A DNA stretch of 64,000 nt from CAIMUX01 sp964473865 (GCA_964473865.1 CAYYQN010000003.1:1-64000), one strand, 5' to 3'; numbered from the stretch's first letter, positions 36,000 through 44,714 are shown. Numbers and translations are program-made. The notes: generated from the letters alone by a model not told the origin.

Positions 36000-37103
36000 C
36001 TACCCTTCGACGCGGCAGTGCCTCCGGGCCACCAACCAGACGAGAAACGGAGCGCCCAGCGCTGAGGTCACGGCTCCAACCGGAATCTCCAGCGGCGCGG
36101 CAACGGTCCGCGCCAGCGCGTCCGCCGCCACGGTAAGTGCCGCTCCGAGCAGCACTGATCCCGGCAACACATAGCGATGATCAGGCGTCCGCAGTACACC
36201 TCGGACCAGGTGCGGAACCATGAGCCCGACGAAGCCGACCATCCCGCACGCCGCCACCGAAGTCGCCGCCAACAGCGAGGATAGAACCAGGATCCAGCGA
36301 CGCACCGCGCGCACGGGGCAACCGAGGCTCTGGGCGACGTCGTCCCCCCACAGAAGAAGGTTCAGGTCGCGCCCCAGGAGGAGCGCTCCCCCTCCCCCCA
36401 CGAGCAACGCCGCCGACAACGCCCACGCATGCGACCACTCCGCCGCCGAGAACGTTCCCAGCATCCAGGTCAGAGCCGCCTGGATTCCCTCGCGGCTGAA
36501 GACCAGAAGAACCGAGGTGAGGGCAGAGAAGACCGAACCGACCGCGATGCCGATGAGCAGGAGTCCCTCCGACTGGAGGAACCGGATCCGTCCGGCCAGG
36601 GCGTAGACCAGGGCCACCGCGCCGATCCCGCCAGCGAACGCGGCCACGGCCGCCGAGTCGAACGGTCCCCAACGAAAGGCAAGTCCCAGGGTCATCGCGG
36701 CGACAGCGGTCAATCCGGCGCCGGAGCTGACGCCAACAACGTAAGGTCCGGCCATCGGATTCTGGAAGAAGGCCTGCAGCAGCACGCCGCTCAGCGCGAG
36801 GGTTGCGCCCGAGAGCGCGCCGACCACAACGCGCGGAAGACGCAGCTCGATGAGGATCCGGCTGACCGGATCCGGTGAAGCCGCATGCCGCAGAAAGGTG
36901 AACAGCCGTCCCGGGGAGATCGGCGCCGCGCCAAGCAACAGCGCGGTCACCAGCACCACCACGAGGATCCCGGCCAGAAGAAGCAGCCGCCGGAACTGCA
37001 CCGATCCGTGGGAGGCTCCCCACGACGAGTCTGACGCCCCGCGGCCCGCGAGATGCGTCACCGATTCGGTGTCCCCGGAGGTTCGCGTTTCATCGGGGGT
37101 CAA
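36000..37103 (-). CDS. BtuC/FecCD-family ABC transporter permease
   Basis: 367 residues, about nine to ten membrane helices: a cytoplasmic start, then LLLLAGILVVVLVTALLLG, the RLPRVVVGALSGATLALSGVLLQ motif, NPMAGPYVVGVSSGAGL and the C-terminal GMVGFVGLMVPHLVR cytoplasmic coupling segment, all diagnostic for the cobalamin/iron-siderophore permeases. The only start near the conserved region is a TTG at 37103 that overlaps the binding-protein stop (TTGA), implying translational coupling. It is the last gene of a three-gene operon: ATPase, binding protein, permease. The ligand (B12, heme or ferric siderophore) is undetermined, and no cobalamin riboswitch was seen. Confidence 0.9.
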   Translation of the reverse strand: MTPDETRTSGDTESVTHLAGRGASDSSWGASHGSVQFRRLLLLAGILVVVLVTALLLGAAPISPGRLFTFLRHAASPDPVSRILIELRLPRVVVGALSGATLALSGVLLQAFFQNPMAGPYVVGVSSGAGLTAVAAMTLGLAFRWGPFDSAAVAAFAGGIGAVALVYALAGRIRFLQSEGLLLIGIAVGSVFSALTSVLLVFSREGIQAALTWMLGTFSAAEWSHAWALSAALLVGGGGALLLGRDLNLLLWGDDVAQSLGCPVRAVRRWILVLSSLLAATSVAACGMVGFVGLMVPHLVRGVLRTPDHRYVLPGSVLLGAALTVAADALARTVAAPLEIPVGAVTSALGAPFLVWLVARRHCRVEG

Positions 37104-38239
37104 GGGGCCTCCGAGAGCCGATCGCTCGATGTCCGTCCCGCTCGCCCCGGGCGGGGCCGGTCAGGATGGAGGGTCGACGCGAGTTCCTCCAGCACGCCGA
37201 CCAGTCTCGGTCCCGGCCGCTGCAGGCGGGCCGCCCGAATCCAACAGATCCGTCGGTCCCGCAAAGCCTCCAGCGCCGGCCAACCTGGGGTGCCCATCAA
37301 CGCGCGATACGCCGCTTCCGCCTCCTTCCCCTCCGGCAGAGCGAGAAGAAGGAACCGGGGTTGATCCAGGATGATCCTTTCCAGCGACATCTGCGGCCAG
37401 CCGGGAAGAGCTCCCGCCAGATTCACGCCTCCCGCCAACCGCACCAGGTCGTCGATGTGCGAGCCGCGGCCCGCAGTCCACGTTGGAAACTCAGGGTCGG
37501 CATAGTAGACAGTCGGTCGCTCCGCAGCCGGAATCGATGCGGACCAGGCCTCGTACGCGGAGAGAACCTCGGCAAAAGCCGAGACGACCGCGTCGGCGCG
37601 CGCTGAGTCGTCGGGGCACGCCACGGAGCGGACCGCTTCCATCATGGTTCCGATGCCGCGCAGTCCGGTCCGGTCCTCAAGCGCAAACACCGGCAGACCA
37701 AGCCGGCGCAGCTGCCCGAGAATCGGCCGGGGATTGCCCCGCACGGCCAGCACAAGATCGGGTCCTTGGGCGGCGATCCTCTCGAGTGAAGGATCGACGA
37801 TTCCGCCCACGATGGGCCGGCGTCGCGCCGCCGGCGGCTCGTCACAGAACCGGGTCACCCCGGAGATCCGGCTCGAGTCGACTCCGAGTGCGAAGAGAAT
37901 CTCGGTGATGCTTGGGGACAGCGACACGATGCGCTCCGGACACGGCCCGCCAGTCATCGTGTCCCCGAAGGCATCGATCATGGCAGGTCGAACTCGCGCT
38001 GGGGCAATACCCATGGACATGGCAGTCGCCTGACCTGTTTGTGCAGCATCCGGCGCGGTGGCAAGGAGGTCGCCGGGAGTGGCGGCCGGGGTGGCAGCCG
38101 CGGCGATCTGGATCGCGGCCACGGTGGCGAGCAGGCACGCGACGGTCCCGTCTGCGGGGCGGAGTGACTGCCGATCCCGTGGGGTCGCGTCCGGGAGCCG
38201 GTGAGAGGAACCGGCAGGGCCGTTTCGATGCCGGGTCAC
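37100..38239 (-). CDS. BtuF/FecB-type periplasmic binding protein of an iron/cobalamin ABC transporter
   Basis: About 379 residues. The GTG at 38239 overlaps the ATPase stop by 4 bases (GTGA) and precedes a basic stretch and a signal peptide (TVACLLATVAAIQIAAAATPA). The class III binding-protein fold is evident: RIVSLSPSITEILFALGVDSS, a CDEPPAARRRPIVGGIVDPSLERI segment with DLVLA, then PTVYYADPEFPTWTAGRGSHIDDLVRLAGGVN and DQPRFLLLALPEG. Between signal and domain is an Ala/Thr-rich linker. It delivers a chelated cofactor to the BtuC-like permease. The C-terminal 40 residues are Arg-rich and run into the permease gene. Confidence 0.85.
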   Translation of the reverse strand: MTRHRNGPAGSSHRLPDATPRDRQSLRPADGTVACLLATVAAIQIAAAATPAATPGDLLATAPDAAQTGQATAMSMGIAPARVRPAMIDAFGDTMTGGPCPERIVSLSPSITEILFALGVDSSRISGVTRFCDEPPAARRRPIVGGIVDPSLERIAAQGPDLVLAVRGNPRPILGQLRRLGLPVFALEDRTGLRGIGTMMEAVRSVACPDDSARADAVVSAFAEVLSAYEAWSASIPAAERPTVYYADPEFPTWTAGRGSHIDDLVRLAGGVNLAGALPGWPQMSLERIILDQPRFLLLALPEGKEAEAAYRALMGTPGWPALEALRDRRICWIRAARLQRPGPRLVGVLEELASTLHPDRPRPGRAGRTSSDRLSEAP

Positions 38240-39096
38240 TCCGGTGCTCCCGTGTGCTTCGTCTCGAACCGCCAGGTCACGCGTGGACGCCCCGTGTTCG
38301 GATCCACCTCCGCGCGCAGGGGTGTCCGGAACACCGGCTCCAGATTCGCAGGAGTCAACACGGCTCCGGGCGGGCCCTCTGCGACCACCCGCCCTTGATC
38401 CATCAGGAGAAGGCGGTCGCAGAAAGCCGCCTGGAGATCGATGTGATGGTCGGCCACAACGGCCCCGACCTGGTGCTGGCGACACAACTCGCGGATCTGT
38501 TCGTAGATGTGCCGCTGGTATCCGAGGTCGAGGCTGGCCACCGGCTCATCGAGGAGGAGAACCCTGGCCTCCTGGGCGAGCGCCCGCGCGAGCAGGGCAC
38601 GCTGCCACTCCCCCCCGCTCAGCGTGCCCACCGCCCGGTTGCGTAGTGCCGAAAGTCCGACGCCGATCAGGGCGCGCTCTACGACTTCCCCATCCTCCTT
38701 CCGCTCCCGCCAGGCTCGTCCTCGATGAGGATGCCTTCCAAGAGACACCATTTCGCTAACTGTCCATTCGAAGGGGGTTTCCGCGCGCTGTGGAACCCAG
38801 GCCACCCACCTGGCCCGGTCTCGGGGAGACACCTTCTCCACTGGTTGTCCACAGATGTAGACAACCCCTCGCAGAGGTGTCGCCAACCCTGCCATGACCC
38901 GAAGGTATGTCGACTTTCCGGCGCCATTCGGGCCGAGCAGACCAACGAGTTCTCCCGCAAGGAGTTCCAGCCGCTCTACCGACAGAAACGGCCTCCCGCC
39001 AAACCCGAAACCGATCCCCTCCGCCACGAGCAACAACTCGCCATCGCGGGAAGAGCTCAGGCTGTAACACGTTGATTTAGATCGGGTTATGTCCAT
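38236..39096 (-). CDS. ABC transporter ATP-binding protein (BtuD/FecE type)
   Basis: About 286 residues: Walker A GPNGAGKST, Q-loop VPQRAE, signature LSGGEWQR, Walker B LLLDEPVASLD and switch His in ADHHID, all intact. The VSEMVSLGRHPHRG segment is typical of iron-chelate and B12 importers. It energises the permease encoded two genes downstream and overlaps the binding protein gene by 4 bases. The start is uncertain: I chose the ATG at 39096, although a Shine-Dalgarno is weak; an upstream start near 39180 would overlap the divergent DUF5658 gene. Confidence 0.9.
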   Translation of the reverse strand: MDITRSKSTCYSLSSSRDGELLLVAEGIGFGFGGRPFLSVERLELLAGELVGLLGPNGAGKSTYLRVMAGLATPLRGVVYICGQPVEKVSPRDRARWVAWVPQRAETPFEWTVSEMVSLGRHPHRGRAWRERKEDGEVVERALIGVGLSALRNRAVGTLSGGEWQRALLARALAQEARVLLLDEPVASLDLGYQRHIYEQIRELCRQHQVGAVVADHHIDLQAAFCDRLLLMDQGRVVAEGPPGAVLTPANLEPVFRTPLRAEVDPNTGRPRVTWRFETKHTGAPE

Positions 39097-39121
39097 TATT
39101 CTTGCTTCGCGGGGTGGCCCG

Positions 39122-39150
39122 TTGATGCCTCCCTCGTCTTCAAGTAGAAT
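39122..39150 (+). promoter_or_regulatory. Candidate promoter for the DUF5658-like gene
   Basis: TTGATG (39122-39127), 17-base spacer, TAGAAT (39145-39150). It is close to the sigma-70 consensus, but transcription would begin near 39157, cutting into the AGGAGG at 39151-39156. Either this promoter or the ribosome-binding site is therefore coincidental. Confidence 0.35.
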
Positions 39151-39160
39151 AGGAGGTGTC

Positions 39161-39628
39161 ATGCAAGCGGTCGACACCATAAGGCGCCAGGGACACGACC
39201 GCAGACGGCGTCCGACGCCGGCGCTGAGTCGCTACACCTTTCTTGGCGGCCGACGCCGAGGTCCTCGCCGAACCACCGATCCCCAAGCGGTTTACGTGGA
39301 TCAACTGGGCTGGGGGCTTGTCTCGATCCTACTCCTGATCTTCGTCTTCCACGTCCTGGATGCCATGTTCACGCTGGCCCACATCGCCCGCGGGGGCACC
39401 GAGCTGAACCCGTTCATGGACTTCTTCCTCAGCCGGAGTCCCGCGACGTTCGTGGCGGCCAAACTGGGTATCGCGGGCCTGGGACTCCTCTTTCTGGCGT
39501 TTCACGGCCGGTTTCCCATGGTGCGTAAGGGAATCGCCGTGATCTTCCTGCTTTACGCCGGAGTCGTCTGCTATCACTTCGTTCTGATCTGGCGGGCCGG
39601 AGCTCCACTCTGGCCGACGATCGTCTGA
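39161..39628 (+). CDS. DUF5658-like small membrane protein
   Basis: About 155 residues. The ATG at 39161 follows AGGAGG by 4 bases. A basic cytoplasmic N-terminus (about 45 residues, Arg-rich) precedes four membrane segments: WGLVSILLLIFVFHVLDAMFT, a short amphipathic ARGGTELNPFMDFFL, TFVAAKLGIAGLGLLFLAF and GIAVIFLLYAGVVCYHFVLIW. The DAMFT...GGTELNPFMD...K pattern recurs in the DUF5658 family, whose function is unknown. It is divergent from the metal/cofactor uptake operon, 64 bases apart, but no functional link can be shown. Confidence 0.65.
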   Translation: MQAVDTIRRQGHDRRRRPTPALSRYTFLGGRRRGPRRTTDPQAVYVDQLGWGLVSILLLIFVFHVLDAMFTLAHIARGGTELNPFMDFFLSRSPATFVAAKLGIAGLGLLFLAFHGRFPMVRKGIAVIFLLYAGVVCYHFVLIWRAGAPLWPTIV

Positions 39629-39670
39629 GCCGACCCGGGACCGCCCGCCCCGGATCCGGACCGACCCGCC

Positions 39671-40234
39671 CTAGAACTGCACCTTGGGAGCCTGGTCCGC
39701 CCCGGCCTGAGCCTCGAAGAGCGTCGCCCCCTTGAATCCGAGGAACCTACCGAAGACGTTGGTGGGAAAACGGCGCAGCTGAACGTTGTAGTCCCGCGCA
39801 ATCTCGTTGTAGCGCCGCCGCTCTACCGCGATCCGGTTCTCAGTACCGGCCAGTTCGTCCTGCAAGCGTATGAAGGTCTGGTCGGCCTTCAGGTTCGGGT
39901 ACTGCTCGACCACCACGAGGAGCCGCGAGAGGGCGCCCGACAGTTGATCGTTGGCGTTGATCTTCTCTTCCGGGGTGCCGGCCCCAGCCACACGTGAACG
40001 TGCCTGGACCACAGCCTCGAGCGTCTCGCGCTCGTGCGCCGCGTAGCCTTTGACGGTTTCCACAAGATTCGGAATGAGGTCCATCCGGCGCTGAAACTGG
40101 TTCTCCACCTGTGCCCAGGCTGCCTTCACTCCTTCGTCGCTCTTCACCAGCCCATTGTAGATGCGGATACCGGAGAGAACGACGACAACCACGAGACCAA
40201 CAAGAACCGCGAGAGAACATCCAAACCTCTTCAT
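39671..40234 (-). CDS. lemA: LemA family protein
   Basis: About 187 residues. The ATG at 40234 has GAGGAGG 6 bases upstream. One N-terminal membrane helix (CSLAVLVGLVVVVVLSGI) leads to the four-helix LemA domain with IYNGLVKSDEGVKAAWAQVENQFQRRMDLIPNLVETVKGYAAHE, the family signature, and RRRYNEIARDYNVQLRRFPTNVFGRFLGF near the C-terminus. LemA proteins are widespread and of unknown molecular role; they usually sit beside TPM (YgcG) proteins, as here, with a nucleotidyltransferase-like gene in between. The three genes read in one direction and are probably an operon. Confidence 0.92.
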   Translation of the reverse strand: MKRFGCSLAVLVGLVVVVVLSGIRIYNGLVKSDEGVKAAWAQVENQFQRRMDLIPNLVETVKGYAAHERETLEAVVQARSRVAGAGTPEEKINANDQLSGALSRLLVVVEQYPNLKADQTFIRLQDELAGTENRIAVERRRYNEIARDYNVQLRRFPTNVFGRFLGFKGATLFEAQAGADQAPKVQF

Positions 40235-40289
40235 CTGGCTCCTCCTCTGAAGTGGGCCCGGCACGGGTGACGCCGTGAAACCCCTTCTC

Positions 40290-41003
40290 TCACCACTGGT
40301 CGACCTCTTCAGACAGACGTGTCAGTACCTCCAGCAACCGTCCAAACTGCGCGTTCGCCACGTGGCGAGCCGGTGTCGTGCGGGAGAGACGCATGGCGTG
40401 AAGCTCGGCAAGAAGATCCGGCGGTACAGGCAAGAGCTCGGAGCAAGCCTTCCACGCCGGATCTCCTTCTTCCCGCCAGGGTCCTCCCTTCAGAAAGAGA
40501 AGTCCGCGGAAGATGGCCAGCAATGACGGCCAGCCCCGATCGAGAATCTGCTTGAGCCGTTTTGGCGCGCCTTCGCTCTCGATGTAGGCCCGGCGGACGA
40601 GCAGCAGCTTTGACCGAATCTCCCGTTCGCACTGCAGACGGACATGCTCTGTCTGGAAGGAGAGTCCCGCCAGAGGATCGTCCCCGTGCAGCACCCGGTA
40701 CCGCGCGGTCATCGACAGGAATTCCAGGGGCCACGAATCCAGGGCCCGGGCGATGAAGACTGGACGTACCACCAGGGGAGCGGAGATCCGGCGCCGGCGC
40801 CACTTCCCGGCCAGCGCCGCGAAACGCTCCAGGAGAGCAAGGTCCACTGGATCGGCCACGATCAGGAAGTTGTAGTCGGAGACACCGGGACGGAACTGCG
40901 GTCCCAGGGCGCTGCCGTATGCCACCACTGAACGGAGCGAATCTCCGGCACGCTCGCGAACGCCCTCGACGAATCCGCCGAAGACCGTTTCGTGGTCCGC
41001 CAT
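40290..41003 (-). CDS. Nucleotidyltransferase-fold protein of unknown function
   Basis: About 237 residues. Near residues 25-50, VVAYGSALGPQFRPGVSDYNFLIV matches the nucleotidyltransferase pattern GS-x(n)-SD-x-D, but the second acidic residue is Asn (SDYN), so metal binding and catalysis are doubtful. The remainder is helical, with the look of an HI0074/MNT-like or HEPN-adjacent C-terminal domain. I prefer the second ATG (41003), with GGAGGAG 7 bases upstream; the first ATG at 41009 lies almost on that motif. It sits between a TPM gene (87 bases) and lemA (55 bases), in the same direction. Confidence 0.6.
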   Translation of the reverse strand: MADHETVFGGFVEGVRERAGDSLRSVVAYGSALGPQFRPGVSDYNFLIVADPVDLALLERFAALAGKWRRRRISAPLVVRPVFIARALDSWPLEFLSMTARYRVLHGDDPLAGLSFQTEHVRLQCEREIRSKLLLVRRAYIESEGAPKRLKQILDRGWPSLLAIFRGLLFLKGGPWREEGDPAWKACSELLPVPPDLLAELHAMRLSRTTPARHVANAQFGRLLEVLTRLSEEVDQW

Positions 41004-41090
41004 GGTCATTCTCCTCCATCGCGCGGACCTCGAGATTCCCGGGTCGTCGCATTCGTCTCTGCGGCAGATCCCGGCTCCCGACGGCCTCGC

Positions 41091-41975
41091 TCAGAATCCA
41101 CGTCCCGCGCCGCCACCCCCGCTTCCACCTCCGCCAAAGCCCCCGAATCCACCCCCGCCGCCCCCGAATCCTCCGCCTCCGAAGCCCCCGAACCCTCCAA
41201 AACCTCCGAATCCGCCCCCACCGTATCCGCCGGGCCCCCGGTAGCGCCGGCGGTCCAACAGCGAGACGAGGATGACGATCCCAACCAGGATCGCCAGCAA
41301 CCTGAGGCTGGTCGGGTTCGTGCGGACCGGTGTCCGCCCCGCGCCGTATCCACCCGAGGCGAGCAACGCGTCCAGTTGCGCAGGGTCTTCGCCCTGTTCC
41401 GCGAGGATCAGACCGAAGCAGGCGCGGGCCGCGGAGGCGAACGCCTGCTCCGCCTTCCCCTCGCGCAGAAACGGCACCACATCTTCGTCCAGGATCTGGC
41501 CGACGCGACCATCGTTGAGCACGCCTTCCAGCCCGTATCCAACCTCGATCCAGGCGTAGCTCTTGCCTGGTCCCCGCGCCAGGTAGAGCAGGAGGAGGCC
41601 TTGATCGGTCTTCTTGTTTCCGACCTTCCACGCCCCGAACAGCCGATTCGCGTACTCCCGCGGCTCCTCGTCGCCGATATCGGTTGTCGTGACCACCGCC
41701 ATCTGGACACCGAACTTTTCGTCAGCCCGGGAGAGAAGCAGCTCCAGACGGCCGCGGGCAGGCGCGCTCAGGACCCCGGCAAAATCGTTCACATAGCCCG
41801 TGGGCCGTGGATAGTCCGACGACGACGACGACGCGGATCCCGACCACGAGAGGAGGAGGCCGCCCAGGATTACCAGGAGGAGCGTCCGATGTCGCGATCC
41901 GGCGAGTGGACCCCACACGGGTCTCCATCCAAAGCGGCGCCACCCACCTGTGTTTCTCCGTGCCGGGACGAACAT
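41091..41975 (-). CDS. TPM-domain (YgcG-family) protein with Gly/Phe-rich tail
   Basis: About 294 residues: signal peptide or anchor (LLLVILGGLLLSWSGSAS), TPM domain (about 55-190: TGYVNDFAGVLSAPARGRLE, FGVQMAVVTTTDIGDEEPREYANRLFGAWKVG, DQGLLLLYL, WIEVGYGLEGVL, a RVGQILDEDVVPFLREG helix), a second membrane helix (LLAILVGIVILVSLL) and a C-terminal Gly/Phe repeat tail ending GRGF. It is the usual partner of LemA and heads a presumed operon with the nucleotidyltransferase-like gene and lemA. The start is uncertain: ATG at 41975 or a TTG at 42014, neither with a good Shine-Dalgarno. Confidence 0.85.
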   Translation of the reverse strand: MFVPARRNTGGWRRFGWRPVWGPLAGSRHRTLLLVILGGLLLSWSGSASSSSSDYPRPTGYVNDFAGVLSAPARGRLELLLSRADEKFGVQMAVVTTTDIGDEEPREYANRLFGAWKVGNKKTDQGLLLLYLARGPGKSYAWIEVGYGLEGVLNDGRVGQILDEDVVPFLREGKAEQAFASAARACFGLILAEQGEDPAQLDALLASGGYGAGRTPVRTNPTSLRLLAILVGIVILVSLLDRRRYRGPGGYGGGGFGGFGGFGGFGGGGFGGGGGGFGGFGGGGSGGGGAGRGF

Positions 41976-42153
41976 GGGTAGAATCTGGCACACGTCCCCG
42001 ATCTGTGGCAGCAAAATCGACGGCTCGGTGGAAGCTACCGCGCAGTCGGGCTATGCTCCGCCGGAGCGGCGGCGCCCCCGGGCGGATCGCCCCGGGTGAG
42101 AGATCTCCGGCCGGGAGGGGCCGCCCCCTCCGGTCAAGCCAGGGAAGGCAGAG

Positions 42154-42930
42154 GTGGCCACGCCCCTAACGACAGGTCCGGGAGAGGTCATTGTCCGGCG
42201 ACAGGTGGACGACACGACGGCCTGCCTTGTGGCCTCGGGCGACTTTGCCGATCTGCTGGCCGCGTGGTGGCGGCACGTCGTGCTCTGGGAAGGTGAGCCG
42301 GACGGCCTGTCGTCCATCCTCATGCGGCAGGGGCTGGCCGCGGCGGTGTTGCACTTGTCCAATCGTCCGCGCAACGAGACGATGGCCTGGACTCTGAACC
42401 TGAAACAGCCGCCGACGAATCTCTTCCTCACGGGAAGCGCCCTCGACGGAACGATCACCGGTCGGGTCTTCACGGTCGGGGTGAGAACCGAGGAGTCAAG
42501 CCGCCTGTTTGTCCAGGTCGTGAGGCCTCGCGGTGAACCGCAGACGAGCCGGCTCGACGTCTCGGGATTCGACGTCCTGGAGATCTTCGCGCAGTACTTC
42601 GATCGCTCGGAGCAGAGTCCCGCCCGGTTCTTCCTTCTTGGACAAGAGCGGTTCGCGGCGGTGTTTGGCCTGCCGGGGGCCGACTCTGAGTGGCTGCAGG
42701 CGCTGGGAGTCGAGGAGGCGCGGGATCTGGTGCACTCGGCCCGGACGATCGAGGAGCGGCGATTTCGGTTTGAGTGCGGCTGCTCCCCGACACGAATCGT
42801 CGAGGTCATGCGCTCAATCTTCGCGAAGGATCCGAGTGAGCTCTTTCATGACGAGAATCGGGTCGAGGTCTTTTGTCCCCGCTGCGGCCGGCGCTGGTGG
42901 GTGGACCGGGAGCAATTCGATGCAGGTTGA
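42154..42930 (+). CDS. hslO: Hsp33-like redox-regulated chaperone
   Basis: 258 residues. The C-terminus is a clear Hsp33 redox switch: FECGCSP (CxC near 207-209) and VFCPRCGRRWWV (CxxC near 240-243) with the conserved VEVMRSI...FHDENRVEV between, which bind Zn2+ when reduced. The N-terminal substrate-binding domain is divergent but keeps the expected size and GRVFTVGV/FDVLEIFAQYF segments. It would hold unfolding proteins during oxidative stress. It starts with GTG after GGAAGG. The stop overlaps the esterase start by 11 bases, suggesting coupled translation. Confidence 0.85.
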   Translation: MATPLTTGPGEVIVRRQVDDTTACLVASGDFADLLAAWWRHVVLWEGEPDGLSSILMRQGLAAAVLHLSNRPRNETMAWTLNLKQPPTNLFLTGSALDGTITGRVFTVGVRTEESSRLFVQVVRPRGEPQTSRLDVSGFDVLEIFAQYFDRSEQSPARFFLLGQERFAAVFGLPGADSEWLQALGVEEARDLVHSARTIEERRFRFECGCSPTRIVEVMRSIFAKDPSELFHDENRVEVFCPRCGRRWWVDREQFDAG

Positions 42931-43789
42931 TGACCGGACTCTGGGTGATTTACGCTGTCGGATCGTCCGGGAGAGCGGCCGGCCGCCCGAGACGATCGAT
43001 GAAGAGCGCCGCTCGGCGCCGCCGACTCGTCGTCCCGGAGACGTCTCCCCGCCCTCGCCCGCGGCGAGCGCCGGACCGCCTCCTCGATCTGGAGGGACAG
43101 ATCCTTCCCCCCGGATCGCGGTGGTCCTCTGCCACGGCTATGGAGCACCCGGCGACGACCTGGTCTCCCTGGCCTCGGAAGTGAGCCAGGCCGCCCCCCA
43201 GCTTTCCGGACGGATCTCCTACGTCTTCCCGGAGGCCCCACTGGCCCTGCCGGCGCTGGGTCCCTGGGAGTCCCGAGCCTGGTGGCGCCTGGACGAAAGT
43301 GTGCTCGATGCCGCGATCATCCGCGGGGTCCCGATCGAGTCGGTGCGCGCCGCGCCGTCCGAGCTGCCGCAGCTTCGCGAGACGATGCTCCGGCTGCTCG
43401 CCGACCTCGAGCGTGAGGAAGGGATTCCCGTTTCCCGAGTGGTCCTGGGCGGCTTCTCGCAGGGAGCGATGCTGGCCACGGACGTGTCGTTGCATCTCCC
43501 GGTCCCGCCCGCCGCCCTCTGTGTCTTCTCCGGCTCACTCCTCGATGTCGACGATTGGTCGGCGCTGGCGCCGGTCCTGCGCGGAGTGCCGGCCCTGATC
43601 TGCCACGGTCGGATGGATCCTCTGCTCTCGTTCCAGACCGCGGAACGACTAGGTGATCTGCTGGCGCTCGCGGGCGCGCGCGTGGAGTTCGTGCCGTTCG
43701 ACGGCCCGCACACCATCTCGCGCGAGGGCTTCACCGCATTCGTCGCGTTTCTCGGCCGGCTCTTGGATCATGAAGTCCCGGAGCGATAG
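42920..43789 (+). CDS. Alpha/beta hydrolase of the carboxylesterase/phospholipase (YpfH-like) group
   Basis: About 289 residues starting inside the end of hslO. After a Ser/Pro-rich 60-residue N-terminus comes the fold: AVVLCHGYGAPGDDL (oxyanion loop), FPEAPLALPALGPWESRAWW, nucleophile in GFSQGAM (Ser near 178), acid in CHGRMDPLLSF (Asp near 232) and His in GPHTIS (near 263). The catalytic triad is complete. Family members hydrolyse short-chain esters or lysophospholipids. The link to the upstream chaperone is by overlap only. The ATG of the next methyltransferase is 12 bases after the stop. Confidence 0.85.
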   Translation: MQVDDRTLGDLRCRIVRESGRPPETIDEERRSAPPTRRPGDVSPPSPAASAGPPPRSGGTDPSPRIAVVLCHGYGAPGDDLVSLASEVSQAAPQLSGRISYVFPEAPLALPALGPWESRAWWRLDESVLDAAIIRGVPIESVRAAPSELPQLRETMLRLLADLEREEGIPVSRVVLGGFSQGAMLATDVSLHLPVPPAALCVFSGSLLDVDDWSALAPVLRGVPALICHGRMDPLLSFQTAERLGDLLALAGARVEFVPFDGPHTISREGFTAFVAFLGRLLDHEVPER

Positions 43790-43801
43790 GGGGCATCTCA
43801 C

Positions 43802-44617
43802 ATGCGGCAATCGGCCTATGCGCGCAGCGCCCGGGTCTACGACCTGATCTATGGATTCAAGGACTACGCCGCCGAGGCGGCGAAGATCCGAGAGATCCTG
43901 GAGCAGGAGGGCGTCGTCGCCCGGGAGCTGCTCGACGTTGCCTGTGGAACCGCCGAACACGCCCGATGGTTGGTGGAGCACTCAACCGGCGGTGAATCGC
44001 GTGCGGCCCCCGCGGGTAGACCGGACCTCGGCAACCCTCCCACCCGGCCTGGCACCCCACCCGCCGGGTCTGCGTCCATCCTTCGTGTCGATGGACTCGA
44101 CCTCGAACCGTTGTTTCTGGAGATCGCGCGCGCGAAGGTGCCATCGGGACGCTTTGTTCCGGGAGACATGGCCGATTTCGATCTCGGGCGCCAGTACGAT
44201 GCCGTCCTCTGCCTCTTCAGTGCGATCGGGTACCTCCGGGAGGACGCCCGGCTGGTCTCCGCCCTACGTTGCTTTGGCCGCCACCTGCGTCCCAACGGCG
44301 TGGCCCTGGTCGAGCCGTGGTTCACGCCGGAGGAGTGGCGCGTGGGAGCGATCCACATGCAGACGGCCGAGACCTCCGAGATCAAGGTTTGCCGGATGAA
44401 CGTCTCGGGGCGCGAGGGGCGCGATGCCGTCATGCCGTTTCACTACCTGGTGGCCACACCGGCGGGGATCGAGAGCTTCCAGGAAGAGCACCGGATGGCG
44501 CTGCGCACCCGAAGGGAGATGCTCGCGGCATTCCGCCAGGCGGGACTCGCGGTGAGATTCGACCCGGTCGGGCTCACGGGACGAGGACTCTATGTCGGCC
44601 GAGTCACGGACCTCTGA
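43802..44617 (+). CDS. Class I SAM-dependent methyltransferase (DesVI-like)
   Basis: 271 residues. SAM-binding motif I (ELLDVACGTAEHARWL, about 43-58) is followed by a Pro/Gly-rich insertion of some 30 residues, then a motif II acid (LDLEPLFLE), motif PGDMADFDLGRQYDAVLCLFSAIGYL and a C-terminal FEEH/HRMALRTRREMLAAFRQAG segment typical of amino-sugar N-methyltransferases such as DesVI. The substrate is unknown: no sugar pathway is adjacent. The ATG follows GGGGGC by 8 bases and the esterase stop by 12 bases, so these three genes (hslO, esterase, methyltransferase) likely form an operon. Confidence 0.8.
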   Translation: MRQSAYARSARVYDLIYGFKDYAAEAAKIREILEQEGVVARELLDVACGTAEHARWLVEHSTGGESRAAPAGRPDLGNPPTRPGTPPAGSASILRVDGLDLEPLFLEIARAKVPSGRFVPGDMADFDLGRQYDAVLCLFSAIGYLREDARLVSALRCFGRHLRPNGVALVEPWFTPEEWRVGAIHMQTAETSEIKVCRMNVSGREGRDAVMPFHYLVATPAGIESFQEEHRMALRTRREMLAAFRQAGLAVRFDPVGLTGRGLYVGRVTDL

Positions 44618-44714
44618 GCGCCGAGGACGAGCCCGCCCCGCCGGAAAAGGGCAGTAACCCGGCCCCACCCTGCATCTTCCAACGCGGCTTCTCTGTCGCG
44701 GCTCCCGCGCGCCG

